This document shows positions 26,102 through 34,967 of a DNA stretch of 64,000 bases, piece by piece. The DNA is from Salmonella enterica subsp. enterica serovar Choleraesuis. GTDB taxonomy: Bacteria; Pseudomonadota; Gammaproteobacteria; Enterobacterales; Enterobacteriaceae. Made by a program: the position numbers and the translations under genes. The stretch lies in NCBI GenBank assembly GCA_022846635.1, contig AP025685.1, positions 3,224,001 through 3,288,000 on the forward strand. Direction: 5' to 3'. Positions within the stretch are counted from its first letter, which is position 1; each line of letters starts with the position of its first letter. The notes under the pieces were generated by a model. The model was not told the DNA's origin, ran no database searches, and saw nothing but the letters and a program-made list of their open reading frames with translations.

Positions 26102-27176
26102 AGCCTGCTACCTCCACGCTATCGGCCACGCCGTGCGGCTCGGCTCCGTTATCTTCAATGGCATCGTCTGCCAGCAATAGCAGCATCTGCCCCACCGGCC
26201 GCCCTTGCAGCCACTCGATTTCACTTTTCAACAGTGTGGCTCCCTGCCAGCGGGCAGAAATTTTTCCAATATCCGGCTGTGCGCCGTCACCGCGATAGCG
26301 CAGCCGCAACAGCGCCCTGGCCCCGGCCGAAGGATCGGCGCTCAGATACGGCGCAATATCTTCCGGCACGCTGTCATGATCTGGGTTGAGCAACAGTCGG
26401 GTCACTTCCTCACGCGGAGCGCCAAATACCTGCCACACCGGGCCACGCTCGATAATCCGTCCCCGTTCCAGCACCGCCACCTGGTGGCAGATATCGTGCA
26501 CCACGTCCATTTCATGAGTGATAAGTACAATGGTTATCCCTCGCTGTTGATTGATTCGCTTAAGCAGCCCCAGGATGGAGCGCGTGGTTTCCGGATCCAA
26601 CGCCGATGTCGCCTCATCGCATAACAGAAGCTCAGGATCGTGAACCAGGGCGCGGGCGATCCCCACTCGCTGACGCTGACCGCCAGAGAGCCGCGCGGGC
26701 CAGGCATGCTGATATTCCGTCAACCCTACCAGCGCCAGCAGCTCATCCACTTTGCGCGTACGCTCGATGCGCCCCACGCCCGCAACCTTCAGCGGCAGTT
26801 CTATATTTTCTCGTACCGTTTTCGCCGACAGTAAATTGAAATGCTGGAAAATCATGCCAGTACGCCGCCGCCAGGCCACCAGCGCCCGCTCGTCCAATGC
26901 ACCAATATCGACGCCATCTACCGCGACGGTTCCGGCACTTGGCCGCTCCAGCCGGTTAAGGCAGCGGATAAGCGATGATTTTCCTGCCCCACTGCGTCCG
27001 ATAATGCCGAAAATTTCACCGCGATTAATGGTTAGCTCAATATCGGTCAATGCCGCCACCTGCTGCCCGGCATATCGTTTTTCCAGCCCGCGGATGGCGA
27101 CATGCGCCTGCCCGGAAACCGGACGCGTTCGCACCGGTGCCAGCTCTTGTTCCAGAGGAAGTACCCAGCTGCTCAT
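26088..27176 (-). CDS. MetN-like ABC ATPase (second sulfur operon)
   Basis: A 362-residue ATPase with an N-terminal extension of about 25 residues, Walker A GRSGAGKSS (60-68), signature LSGGQRQRVGIA, Walker B ELLLCDEATS and a C-terminal NIL-like domain of about 90 residues. The start at 27176 (TGATG junction with the MetQ stop) was chosen because GGGAG is 8 bases upstream; the frame continues to an ATG at 27191 without a ribosome site. It powers import of the MetQ ligand. Confidence 0.87.
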   Translation of the reverse strand: MSSWVLPLEQELAPVRTRPVSGQAHVAIRGLEKRYAGQQVAALTDIELTINRGEIFGIIGRSGAGKSSLIRCLNRLERPSAGTVAVDGVDIGALDERALVAWRRRTGMIFQHFNLLSAKTVRENIELPLKVAGVGRIERTRKVDELLALVGLTEYQHAWPARLSGGQRQRVGIARALVHDPELLLCDEATSALDPETTRSILGLLKRINQQRGITIVLITHEMDVVHDICHQVAVLERGRIIERGPVWQVFGAPREEVTRLLLNPDHDSVPEDIAPYLSADPSAGARALLRLRYRGDGAQPDIGKISARWQGATLLKSEIEWLQGRPVGQMLLLLADDAIEDNGAEPHGVADSVEVAGYVAG

Positions 27177-27985
27177 CAGGACTGCTCCCATCCAGGTTGA
27201 TAGAGTTTGCCGTAATATTTATCCAGGCTGGCCCGAACTACCGGCGAATGCTGATAGATCTCGACAAATTTACGCAGCCGCGGATCGTCCTGGTGCCCAT
27301 CGCGTACCACAAACTGGATCACATATTCCGGGTGCTCCAGGCCGTCAAACAGCAGTGCCGAATTGGGATCGATTGTGCCCGCCATACGCAGATAGCTAGG
27401 GTAGCCCTGAGCCAGATCCACGTCATCCAGCGCCCTTGAAAGCTGTACGGCCTCCACTTCAATAATCTTGAGGTTTTTAGGGTTGGCAACGATATCGTTG
27501 GTGGTCGCATCCAGCCCCTTGCCAGGCTTAAGCTTAATCAGCCCGGCTTTTTGCAATAGCAGCAGACCACGGGCGCTGTTAATAGGATCGTTGGCGATAG
27601 CAACGACGGCTTTGTCCGGCAATTGGTCAAACGCCTTAAATTTTCTGGAATAAAGCCCCACGTTATTAATTATCGCCGGGGCGTAAGCGACCAGATGAAA
27701 CCCGCCCTCTTTGTTCGCATTGGCAAGGAATGGCTTGTGCTGGAACAGGTTAACGTCAATGTCTCCGTTTTCCACGCTGACATTGGGTGCGGTCCAGTCG
27801 GTAAACTCCACCAGCTTCACCGCCAGCCCCTGCTTTTTCGCCTCGGCTACCGCAGCCTCCAGCGGTGGCGCAAAAGCCGCCGTGGTGCCAATTTTCAGCG
27901 GGCCGCTATAGTCCTGCGCCGCGTTACAAACCGCCGCCAGCCCGAATAACGCCAGTGCCAGTGCGCTCTTAATGGTATTTCGCAT
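27176..27985 (-). CDS. MetQ/NlpA-like periplasmic binding protein
   Basis: A 269-residue protein with a cleavable signal peptide (MRNTIKSALALALFGLAAVCNAAQ). The cysteine before NA could be a lipobox, but the spacing is poor. Family marks include PLKIGTTAAFAPPLEAAVAEAKKQGL, VELVEFTDW-type segments, DVNLFQHKPFLANANKEGG and VAIANDPINSARGLLLLQKAGLI. These are nearly standard for MetQ, so methionine or a sulfur analogue is a sensible ligand. AAGGAGAGAGCA precedes the ATG at 27985; the longer frame runs into the LLM gene. Confidence 0.88.
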   Translation of the reverse strand: MRNTIKSALALALFGLAAVCNAAQDYSGPLKIGTTAAFAPPLEAAVAEAKKQGLAVKLVEFTDWTAPNVSVENGDIDVNLFQHKPFLANANKEGGFHLVAYAPAIINNVGLYSRKFKAFDQLPDKAVVAIANDPINSARGLLLLQKAGLIKLKPGKGLDATTNDIVANPKNLKIIEVEAVQLSRALDDVDLAQGYPSYLRMAGTIDPNSALLFDGLEHPEYVIQFVVRDGHQDDPRLRKFVEIYQHSPVVRASLDKYYGKLYQPGWEQS

Positions 27986-28004
27986 TGCTCTCTCCTTGGT
28001 GATA

Positions 28005-29378
28005 TTACGCGGTGCGCGCGGCGTCCTGACGCCAACGGGCTGCGGGGTGGTTATCGGGTAAGCGGTCATCTGCGGCAAACAGTTTGCGGCGCAGGGTGCC
28101 TTGCTGATAGGCGGTTTTAAAGCGCCCGCGGCTTTGTAGCTCGGGCACCACCAGGTCAATAAAATCGTGATAGGTTTGCGGATTGACTATCCGCGTCAGG
28201 TTGAAGCCGTCGATATCGCCTTCATCCAGCCAGTTGAGTAACGCATCGGCTACCTGCTGCGGATCGCCGACAATGACCGGGTAGCGGCTGCCAAGTTTGT
28301 GCTGCTCCAGCAGCTGACGTCGCGTCCAGTTGTTGTAAGCCTTACTGACTGACTCAATCGCCCTGGTCGGCCCGGTGATAATCGGCTCATCCAGCCCGAA
28401 CTGCGCCAGATCGATACCGATAGAGCTGGAGAAATGAGCCAGCCCGGCTTCAGAGCTGGCGTAGTGGCTCCAGTGCTGGTATTTCTCCTGCGCCTCACGC
28501 TCGGTGGGCGCGACGATAACCGACACTCCCATAAAGATGCGTAGCGCATCGGGGCCGCGCCCCTGGTCAGCTGCACTCTGGCGCAGGCGGCGCGTCTGCT
28601 CGCGCAAGGCGCCAGGCGAACCGGCTCCAACAAACAGACATTCCGCATGATGACCGGCAAACTGGGTGCCGCGCGCCGAGCTACCGGCCTGGAACAGCAG
28701 CGGCGTGCGCTGCGGCGAAGGTGATGTGAGGTGGTAGCCCTGTACCTGATAGAACTCACCGCGATGATGAACTTCACGTACCCGGCTGGGGTCGACACAC
28801 AGCCGCTGGCGGCGGTCGCCCACCAGCGCATCATCGTGCCAGCTCTCTTCCCATAGCCGGTACACCACCTCCATAAACTCATCGGCCTGATCATAACGAC
28901 GGTCATGATCGAGCTGCTGACTCAGCCCCATAGCGCGCGCTGCGCTGTCCAGATATCCGGTCACAATGTTCCAGCCCACCCGCCCGCGGGTGAGGTGATC
29001 GAGGGTCGATAACCGACGGGCAAACAGATATGGCTGTTCATAGCTGAGATTGGCGGTGACCCCAAATCCCAGATGCTGAGTCACTCCCGCCATTGCCGAT
29101 ACCAGCATCAGCGGATCGTTGACCGGCAGTTGGATAGCTTCACTTGCTGTCAGGCCAATTCCCTGCTGGTAGACGTCATATACCCCGACAATGTCGGCCA
29201 GAAACAGACCGTCGAACAGCCCTCGCTCCAGCAGTCGCGCCAGATCCTGCCAGTAGTCCAGAGAATTAAACTCCAGCGAACGATCCTGGGGATGTGTCCA
29301 CATACCATGGTGAATATGGCCAATGCAGTTCATGGAAAAAGCGTTGAGCAGCACCTGTTTGTGATGGTTATCACTCAT
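28005..29378 (-). CDS. LLM-class FMNH2-dependent monooxygenase (NtaA/SnaA/DszA type)
   Basis: A 457-residue luciferase-like enzyme related to the one at 13446-14855: LLNAFSMNCIGHIHHGMW at the start, FDGLFLADIVGVYDVYQQG, RRLSTLDHLTRGRVGWN and PLLFQAGSSARG. It probably oxidises an organosulfur compound using FMNH2. The ATGA overlap (29375-29378) couples it to the SfnB-like gene upstream. No flavin reductase is in this operon, so SsuE from the other cluster may serve it. Confidence 0.85.
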   Translation of the reverse strand: MSDNHHKQVLLNAFSMNCIGHIHHGMWTHPQDRSLEFNSLDYWQDLARLLERGLFDGLFLADIVGVYDVYQQGIGLTASEAIQLPVNDPLMLVSAMAGVTQHLGFGVTANLSYEQPYLFARRLSTLDHLTRGRVGWNIVTGYLDSAARAMGLSQQLDHDRRYDQADEFMEVVYRLWEESWHDDALVGDRRQRLCVDPSRVREVHHRGEFYQVQGYHLTSPSPQRTPLLFQAGSSARGTQFAGHHAECLFVGAGSPGALREQTRRLRQSAADQGRGPDALRIFMGVSVIVAPTEREAQEKYQHWSHYASSEAGLAHFSSSIGIDLAQFGLDEPIITGPTRAIESVSKAYNNWTRRQLLEQHKLGSRYPVIVGDPQQVADALLNWLDEGDIDGFNLTRIVNPQTYHDFIDLVVPELQSRGRFKTAYQQGTLRRKLFAADDRLPDNHPAARWRQDAARTA

Positions 29379-30580
29379 AAGGTCCCCCGGCGCGGCGGTT
29401 TTACACCGTTGAGCAGATAGTTGCCGATAGCCGGATATTTCCAGCGTACCGGATCGTGCAACGTGTGAGTACGGGCATTACGCCAGTGACGATCAAGATT
29501 ATGGGCCTGTAATGCAGCGCGAGTGCCCGACAGTTCAAACAGCAGATTGCCCGCTTCCAGCGACACTTCGGTCGTCCACGCCCGCGCCCTGGCCACCGTT
29601 ATCGAAGCTTCCGCTACGCTATCGGCATCGGGACGAATGCGCGCCAGCTCCACGGCTTTGCCGGCAATCTCAAGCAGCGCATCGCCTGCGCTGAGCTTCG
29701 CCGCCAGCTTCCCGGTTCGATCGATAGTCAGCGGGTCACGGCTGGCCTGCTCCACGCCGCTGTCTGGCCAGGGCCGCGCGCGGGTGCGCACAAACCCCAG
29801 CATGTCGTTAAACGCTGCCCGGGCAATCCCCTGGTCAATGGCCGCGTGCATCAACTGGGCAAACGGGCCGACCGACGTTGGGCGCTCGAAGGCGCTTTGA
29901 AACGCCACCACATCGTCTGCGTCCAGCGCTACGTTTTCAAACACCACGCTGCCACTACCGGTGGTGCGCTGCCCAAAGCCGCTCCAGTCATCAATAATGG
30001 TGACTCCCGGAGCATGGCCCGGTACAAACGCCAGCCACTCACGCCCCTCACTATCGCGGGCTGACGTGGGAATGCGGTCTGCAAACAGCGCGCCGGTGGC
30101 GTAGAACTTACGGCCATTGAGCCGGAACTGATCTCCCTCTGGCGTCAGGGCAGTGCTGCGCTCATGAGCCGCCGCGCTGTTAAACTCCGCCAGCGCGTTC
30201 CCCAAATGCACCCCATTCAGAACCTCGGCAAACAGGCGTTCTTGTTGTTGTGCCGTGCCGTTAACCCGCAGCACTTCCAGCGCATAAAAGTGGTTTTGCG
30301 GTACCTGGCCAATAGCGCTGTCTGCCGCGCATAAAATGACGAAGATTTCAGTCAGTACATCGGCTGGCAGATCGATGCCGCCAAACTGGCGCGGTACCGT
30401 CAGCGCTCCGATGCCGCTTTGGAACAGGGAACACAGCTCGCTGACCGGCAGCCTGCGCTCACGGTCACGCACGGCGGATTCACGCGAGAACTGTGCCGCC
30501 AGGCGCTGCGCTATGGCCAGTGCTTCCTGGGCATTAGTCAGCCGGGTGGCCGGTAATTTAGGTGGGACGTGACTGGTCAT
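29375..30580 (-). CDS. SfnB/DszC-like flavoenzyme
   Basis: A 401-residue acyl-CoA-dehydrogenase-fold enzyme: ALTVPRQFGGIDLPADVL near 60, FRLNGRKFYATGALFADR near 150, WSGFGQRTTGSGS near 195 and RHWRNARTHTLHDPVRWKYP near 380. The start was set to 30580, after TTAAGGAGCACAGG; the longer frame overlaps the gene upstream. It is tandem with, and clearly paralogous to, the gene at 30591-31802 (same THTLHDPVRWKY ending). Probably a flavin-dependent oxygenase or desulfurising enzyme of the SfnB family. Confidence 0.83.
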   Translation of the reverse strand: MTSHVPPKLPATRLTNAQEALAIAQRLAAQFSRESAVRDRERRLPVSELCSLFQSGIGALTVPRQFGGIDLPADVLTEIFVILCAADSAIGQVPQNHFYALEVLRVNGTAQQQERLFAEVLNGVHLGNALAEFNSAAAHERSTALTPEGDQFRLNGRKFYATGALFADRIPTSARDSEGREWLAFVPGHAPGVTIIDDWSGFGQRTTGSGSVVFENVALDADDVVAFQSAFERPTSVGPFAQLMHAAIDQGIARAAFNDMLGFVRTRARPWPDSGVEQASRDPLTIDRTGKLAAKLSAGDALLEIAGKAVELARIRPDADSVAEASITVARARAWTTEVSLEAGNLLFELSGTRAALQAHNLDRHWRNARTHTLHDPVRWKYPAIGNYLLNGVKPPRRGTL

Positions 30581-30590
30581 CCTGTGCTCC

Positions 30591-31802
30591 TTAAATCCAT
30601 GCATGACGGGCAGGTAAAGTGCCGTTGAGATAGAAGTCGCCGATAGCGTGATATTTCCAGCGCACCGGATCGTGTAACGTGTGGGTGCGGGCATTGCGCC
30701 AGTGGCGATCCAGCCCGTGCTGCGCCAGGGTGCCGCGGCTGCCGCTCCACTCCAGCAGTTTTTCGCTGGCCCGAAGAGCGACTTCCGTGGTCAGCACTTT
30801 CGCTTCGGCAACGGCGATAGCAGCCCGGGCGGTGTTGTCCGCCGTTAGCTCACGCTGATCGATGGCATCAAGGGTTCGGGCGGCTCTATCCAGCAGCGCA
30901 TTAGCCGCCTCCAGCTCCACGCTAATCCGTCCGATATCGGCGAGGATGTAAGGGTCGTCGGCGTTACGGGAAACATTGGCATCGACCCATGGCCGCGAAG
31001 CGTTACGCACAAAATCCAGCGCCTCATTTAATGCGCCCTGGGCGATACCGGCATCGATAGCCGCCTGCATCAGTTGGGAAACCGGCCCGCGTAGCGTCGG
31101 CTGGCTGGCATCCGGCAGCGCAATAACCCACAGCGGATCGACGGCGACATTGTCCAGCCGCACGGTGCCGCTGGCAGTAGTACGCTGCCCGATGCCTGAC
31201 CAGTCGTCGATAATGGTCAGCCCGGCCGCCGGACGAGGGATAAACACCAGCACCGGACGCTGGTTATCGTCCAACGCGGTGGTCGCCACGATATGAGCAA
31301 ACAGCGCACCGGTGGAGTAGAACTTTTCGCCGTTAAGCCGCAACCCGTCTGGCGTCTTTTGTAATCTGGCCTGAACATCGCGGGTATGACGGCTGTTTTT
31401 CTCCGGGCCGCCGTTACCGAAGCGATGACCGCTAGCTACCGCACCGAGCAATATTTTTTTCTGCGCTTCACTGCCGTTGCCTAAAATGATTTGAATTAAA
31501 CCAAAATGATTTTGTGGAATTTGCGCCAGGGACGGGTCTACCGATGCAATACGGCGAAACACATCACTTAAATCGGCATAAGATAAACCGCTACCGCCGT
31601 AATTTTCGGGAATAATTAATCCCCCCAGCCCGCTTTGAGAAAATAGATCCAGCTCGCGCAACGCATATATACGCTGCTGGTCGCGCTTAATCGCCTCATC
31701 CTGTGCCAGGGTAGCAATCTCTGCCGCTGCCGCACGGGCCGCAGCGGAGTCAGCCAGACGCGGCGTTAACCCGCTATCGGGGTGATATTGATATTGGTTC
31801 AT
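30591..31802 (-). CDS. SfnB/DszC-like flavoenzyme (paralogue, first gene of operon)
   Basis: A 403-residue enzyme of the same family: GLIIPENYGGSGLSYADL near 80, LRLNGEKFYSTGALFAHI near 160, WSGIGQRTTASGT near 205 and RHWRNARTHTLHDPVRWKYH near 378. It opens the second sulfur operon; the next gene starts 10 bases later. The presence of two neighbouring but different copies suggests two steps or two substrates. The upstream 160 bases include TTTTGGTAT at 31957-31965, shared with the ssuE upstream region. Confidence 0.83.
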   Translation of the reverse strand: MNQYQYHPDSGLTPRLADSAAARAAAAEIATLAQDEAIKRDQQRIYALRELDLFSQSGLGGLIIPENYGGSGLSYADLSDVFRRIASVDPSLAQIPQNHFGLIQIILGNGSEAQKKILLGAVASGHRFGNGGPEKNSRHTRDVQARLQKTPDGLRLNGEKFYSTGALFAHIVATTALDDNQRPVLVFIPRPAAGLTIIDDWSGIGQRTTASGTVRLDNVAVDPLWVIALPDASQPTLRGPVSQLMQAAIDAGIAQGALNEALDFVRNASRPWVDANVSRNADDPYILADIGRISVELEAANALLDRAARTLDAIDQRELTADNTARAAIAVAEAKVLTTEVALRASEKLLEWSGSRGTLAQHGLDRHWRNARTHTLHDPVRWKYHAIGDFYLNGTLPARHAWI

Positions 31803-32100
31803 CGCTTATTCCCGTCGAATAGAGCGCCCGCCGCTACCGGCATAACGCATTAATTAATTTATCCTCTGACGGAAAAATAATAAGCAGGCTGTTATTTAGT
31901 GGTAAAGAAATTACTTAGCGTAGTTTCCGATATCTAAGATGGTTAGTGAATATAAGTTTTGGTATGGGTTATAACCGAAGTGGATAGTTATTTTGAGTAT
32001 ATTTTATAATTAAATTGGTAATTGAGTTTTTTTGGGGGGTTACGGATATATCCGCGATATATTCCGTTGCTGGAAGTTATTAGTATGGAGTTCCGATACG
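31803..32100. promoter_or_regulatory. AT-rich upstream region of the second sulfur operon
   Basis: About 300 bases rich in A and T, holding the presumed promoter and control sites of the minus-strand sulfur operon and ending where the tandem repeat array begins. TTTTGGTAT stands at 31957-31965, followed by GGGTTATAACC, a short palindrome-like sequence. No gene is seen. Confidence 0.4.
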
Positions 32101-32738
32101 GGCAGATATCTATATGTAATCCCAATGTTGGTTGCGCTCTTTCATGTTCATTATTTTTATATAGATACCAGCACCCAGAGCGCGCAAAGGGCGGCTCCAT
32201 CGCCGCCGCCCTCTGCACTCCCCGGCGACCGGCCATAAAATCGCTGCTGCGCAGTTCCCTCCGCTTCTTGCTGCTGCCTTTCGGGCACGGGCGATATGTT
32301 GCGGCCATGCAGCTCCCGCCCTGCGCTCACATCCCTGTGAGCGCTCCCGGTCAGCCGCAAACGCGTCGGCGATTTTCAGCCGGGGTTATGCCGCTTCAGG
32401 TTATGTTTTTTTACAGCAGCTGAATTGTTGCTGCCAGGCAGTAACTGCCAGCGCTGGCTTCCCCCCATGGAAACCGGTGAACCGAAGTCCGACTGACAAG
32501 GCCAGGCCGCCAGGGATGGCGAACTGAAACGCGTAGAGACAGGGATGTCGAGTCGCGACGCCGCAGTCAGCGCGGAACGCAGGTGAACGCAGTGCGAAGC
32601 ACCGGTTTCTTCTGGGGCCGCCGGGATTGTAAAGGGGCTGTCGGCACAGCCCCTTTACCCGTTCACGTGTGGTGTGCAGGTTATATTCTGCGAACGAAAG
32701 TGAACGGAACCTTCACCTGATTTCAGATGAACTCCGCA
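32101..32738. repeat. Tandem unit 1 (638 bp) of the 32.1-34.9 kb array
   Basis: First complete copy, from GGCAGATATC to just before the next GGCAGATATC. It contains three inverted repeats in order. IR-A is at 32323-32344 (GCGCTCACA, TCCC loop, TGTGAGCGC). IR-B is at 32630-32657 (12-bp arms TAAAGGGGCTGT and ACAGCCCCTTTA, CGGC loop). IR-C is at 32659-32707 (CCGTTCAC ... GTGAACGG, 33-base loop). A perfect palindrome GCCAGCGCTGGC lies near 32447. Frames on both strands are short and do not agree between copies. IR-B resembles a terminator but is not followed by a T-run. Confidence 0.85.
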
Positions 32739-33375
32739 GGCAGATATCCATATGTAATCCCGGTGCTGGTTGCGCTCTTTCATGTTCATTATTTCTATAC
32801 AGATACAGGCACATAGAGCGCGTTGGGGGAATGAATCGCCATCCCCCCAACACCCCCAGCGACCGGCCACAAAATCGCCGCTTTGCGGTACCCTCCGCTT
32901 CTTGCGGCTGCCTTTCGGGCACGGGCGGTATGCTGCGTCAATGCAGCTCCCGCCCTGCGCTCACATCCCTGTGAGCGCTCCCGGTCAGCCGCAAACGCGT
33001 CGGCGATTTTCAGCCGGGGTTATGCCGCTTCAGGTTATGTTTTTTTACAGCAGCTGAATTGTTGCTGCCAGGCAGTAACTGCCAGCGCTGGCTTCCCCCC
33101 ATGGAAACCGGTGAACCGAAGTCCGACTGACAAGGCCAGGCCGCCAGGGATGGCGGACTGAAACGCGTAGAGACAGGGATGTCGAGTCGCGACGCCGCAG
33201 TCAGCGCGGAACGCAGGTGAACGCAGTGCGAAGCACCGGTTTCTTCTGGGGCAGCTGGGATTGTAAAGAGGCTGTCGGTACAGCCCCTTTACCCGTTCAC
33301 GTGTGGTGTGCGGGTTATATTCTGCGAAACGAAAGTGAACGGAACCTGCGTAGGGTATTTAGAGATACTTCCACA
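32739..33375. repeat. Tandem unit 2 (637 bp)
   Basis: Second copy. It is nearly identical to unit 1 from IR-A through the GCCAGCGCTGGC palindrome to the end, but differs in the first 170 bases (a different G/C-rich stretch around 32818-32880). IR-A is at 32957-32978, IR-B at 33264-33291 (one mismatch in the left arm, GGGG to GAGG, and loop CGGT), IR-C at 33293-33342. Confidence 0.85.
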
Positions 33376-34015
33376 GGCAGATATCCATATGTAATGCCAG
33401 TGCTGGTTGCGCTCTTAAAAGTGGAAAGCCTGACTTAATCACGGCACCCAGAGCGCGCAAAGGGCGGCTCCATCGCCGCCGCCCTCTGCACTCCCCGGCG
33501 ACCGGCAAAAAAAATCGCTGCTGCGCAGTCCCCTCCGCTTCTTGCTGCTGCCTTTCGGGCACGGGCGGTATGCTGCGGCCATGCAGCTCCCGCCCTGCGC
33601 TCACATCCCTGTGAGCGCTCCCGGTCAGCCGCAAACGCGTCGGCGATTTTCAGCCGGGGTTATGCCGCTTCAGGTTATGTTTTTTTACAGCAGCTGAATT
33701 GTTGCTGCCAGGCAGTAACTGCCAGCGCTGGCTTCCCCCCATGGAAACCGGTGAACCGAAGTCCGACTGACAAGGCCAGGCCGCCAGGGATGGCGGACTG
33801 AAACGCGTAGAGACAGGGATGTCGAGTCGCGACGCCGCAGTCAGCGCGGAACGCAGGTGAACGCAGTGCAAAGCACCGGTTTCTTCTGGGGCCGCTGGGA
33901 TTGTAAAGGGGCTGTCGGCACAGCCCCTTTACCCGTTCACGTGTGATGTGCGGGGTATATTCTGCGAAACGAACGTGAACGGAACCTTCGCCCGATTTTC
34001 AGAGCTACCTCCTCA
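33376..34015. repeat. Tandem unit 3 (640 bp)
   Basis: Third copy, nearly identical to units 1 and 2 after IR-A. Its first part has a local replacement near 33415-33440, where the usual CTTTCATGTTCATTATT is lost. IR-A is at 33597-33618, IR-B at 33904-33931, IR-C at 33933-33982. Confidence 0.85.
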
Positions 34016-34778
34016 GGCAGATTCCATATGTAATGCCAGTGCTGGTTGCGCTCTTTCATGTTCATTATTTTTATATGAATACAGGCACTCAGAGCGCGCA
34101 AAGGGCGGCTCCATCGCCGCCGCCCTCTGCACTCCCCGGCGACCGACCAAAAAATCGCCGCTTTCGCGGTGCCCTCCGCTTCTTGCTGCTGCTTTTCGGG
34201 CACGGGCGGTATGCTGCGGCCATGCAGCTCCCGCCCTGCGGCCACGTCCCTGTGGCCGCTCCCGGTCAGCCGCAAACGCGTCGGCGATTTTCAGCCGGAG
34301 GAGATGCCGCTTCACTTTTTAGCTGTTGCAGATGCAATATCGCTGCTGTTTGTTATTCAAAGACCTACAGCAGGATCACCACCATGGGAACCGGCCAGCC
34401 ACATCAGCATCGATGGTTTTCATTCTGAGAGATACTGCTTCAGATTTTGTTTCAGCTACGTAAGTGCTGATGTTAGTTCCTCAACGGGCAGCAAGATCCT
34501 CCCCCCATCCGACCCGGCGAACCGGAGCGCTGACGCAGACGGTCAGACCGACAGGACGTCGGGCTGAGGCGGAACAAGACAGGACGTCGCGTACCGCCGA
34601 CCGCCGGAGACAGTGCGGGAGGCGAGCGAAGTGCGCAGCACCGGGACGAACAGGGGGCCGCCGGGATTGTAAAGGGGCCGTCGGCACGGCCCCTTTACCC
34701 GTTCACGTGTGGTGTGCAGGTTATATTCTGCGAGCGAAAGTGAACGGAATTTTACCCTATACCAGACCAGCAGCTGCT
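34016..34778. repeat. Tandem unit 4, divergent (763 bp)
   Basis: Fourth copy. The first 300 bases match the others, the centre (about 34315-34640) is largely replaced by unrelated sequence, and the end with IR-B and IR-C returns. IR-A (34238-34259) reads GCGGCCACG / TGTGGCCGC, changed on both arms so that pairing is kept. IR-B (34670-34697) has CCG/CGG where the others have CTG/CAG, again paired. IR-C is at 34699-34747. The paired changes are evidence that the hairpins are selected. Confidence 0.8.
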
Positions 34779-34875
34779 GGCAGATATCTATATAATCCCG
34801 GTATTGGTTGCGCTCTTTTATGTGCGCAATGTCCATGCCGCCCATGGCACCCAAAGCATGCAAAGCACGCCCCCA
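34779..34875. repeat. Tandem unit 5, truncated
   Basis: Only the first ~95 bases of the unit are recognisable (GGCAGATATCTATATAATCC..., GGTTGCGCTCTTTTATG, then a degenerate AAAGCATGCAAAGCACG in place of GAGCGCGCAAAGGGCGG). The array ends here, about 90 bases before the fdhF sigma-54 promoter. Confidence 0.65.
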
Positions 34876-34967
34876 TCCTTCGGCACCTCTGCCCGACAAT
34901 TTTGACGACATCCCCCTCCACCCCTCGTCACTAAAAAAAATCACATTAAAAAACAGCTAATTAAAGT

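Noticed and set aside
32022..34567. Open frames of 66-156 codons in the repeat array
   Set aside because: Frames differ from copy to copy despite high DNA identity, and none has a ribosome site or consistent start.
32101..34875. CRISPR array, insertion sequence or rRNA
   Set aside because: Units are ~638 bp and directly joined without spacers, no transposase is encoded, and there is no rRNA-like sequence.
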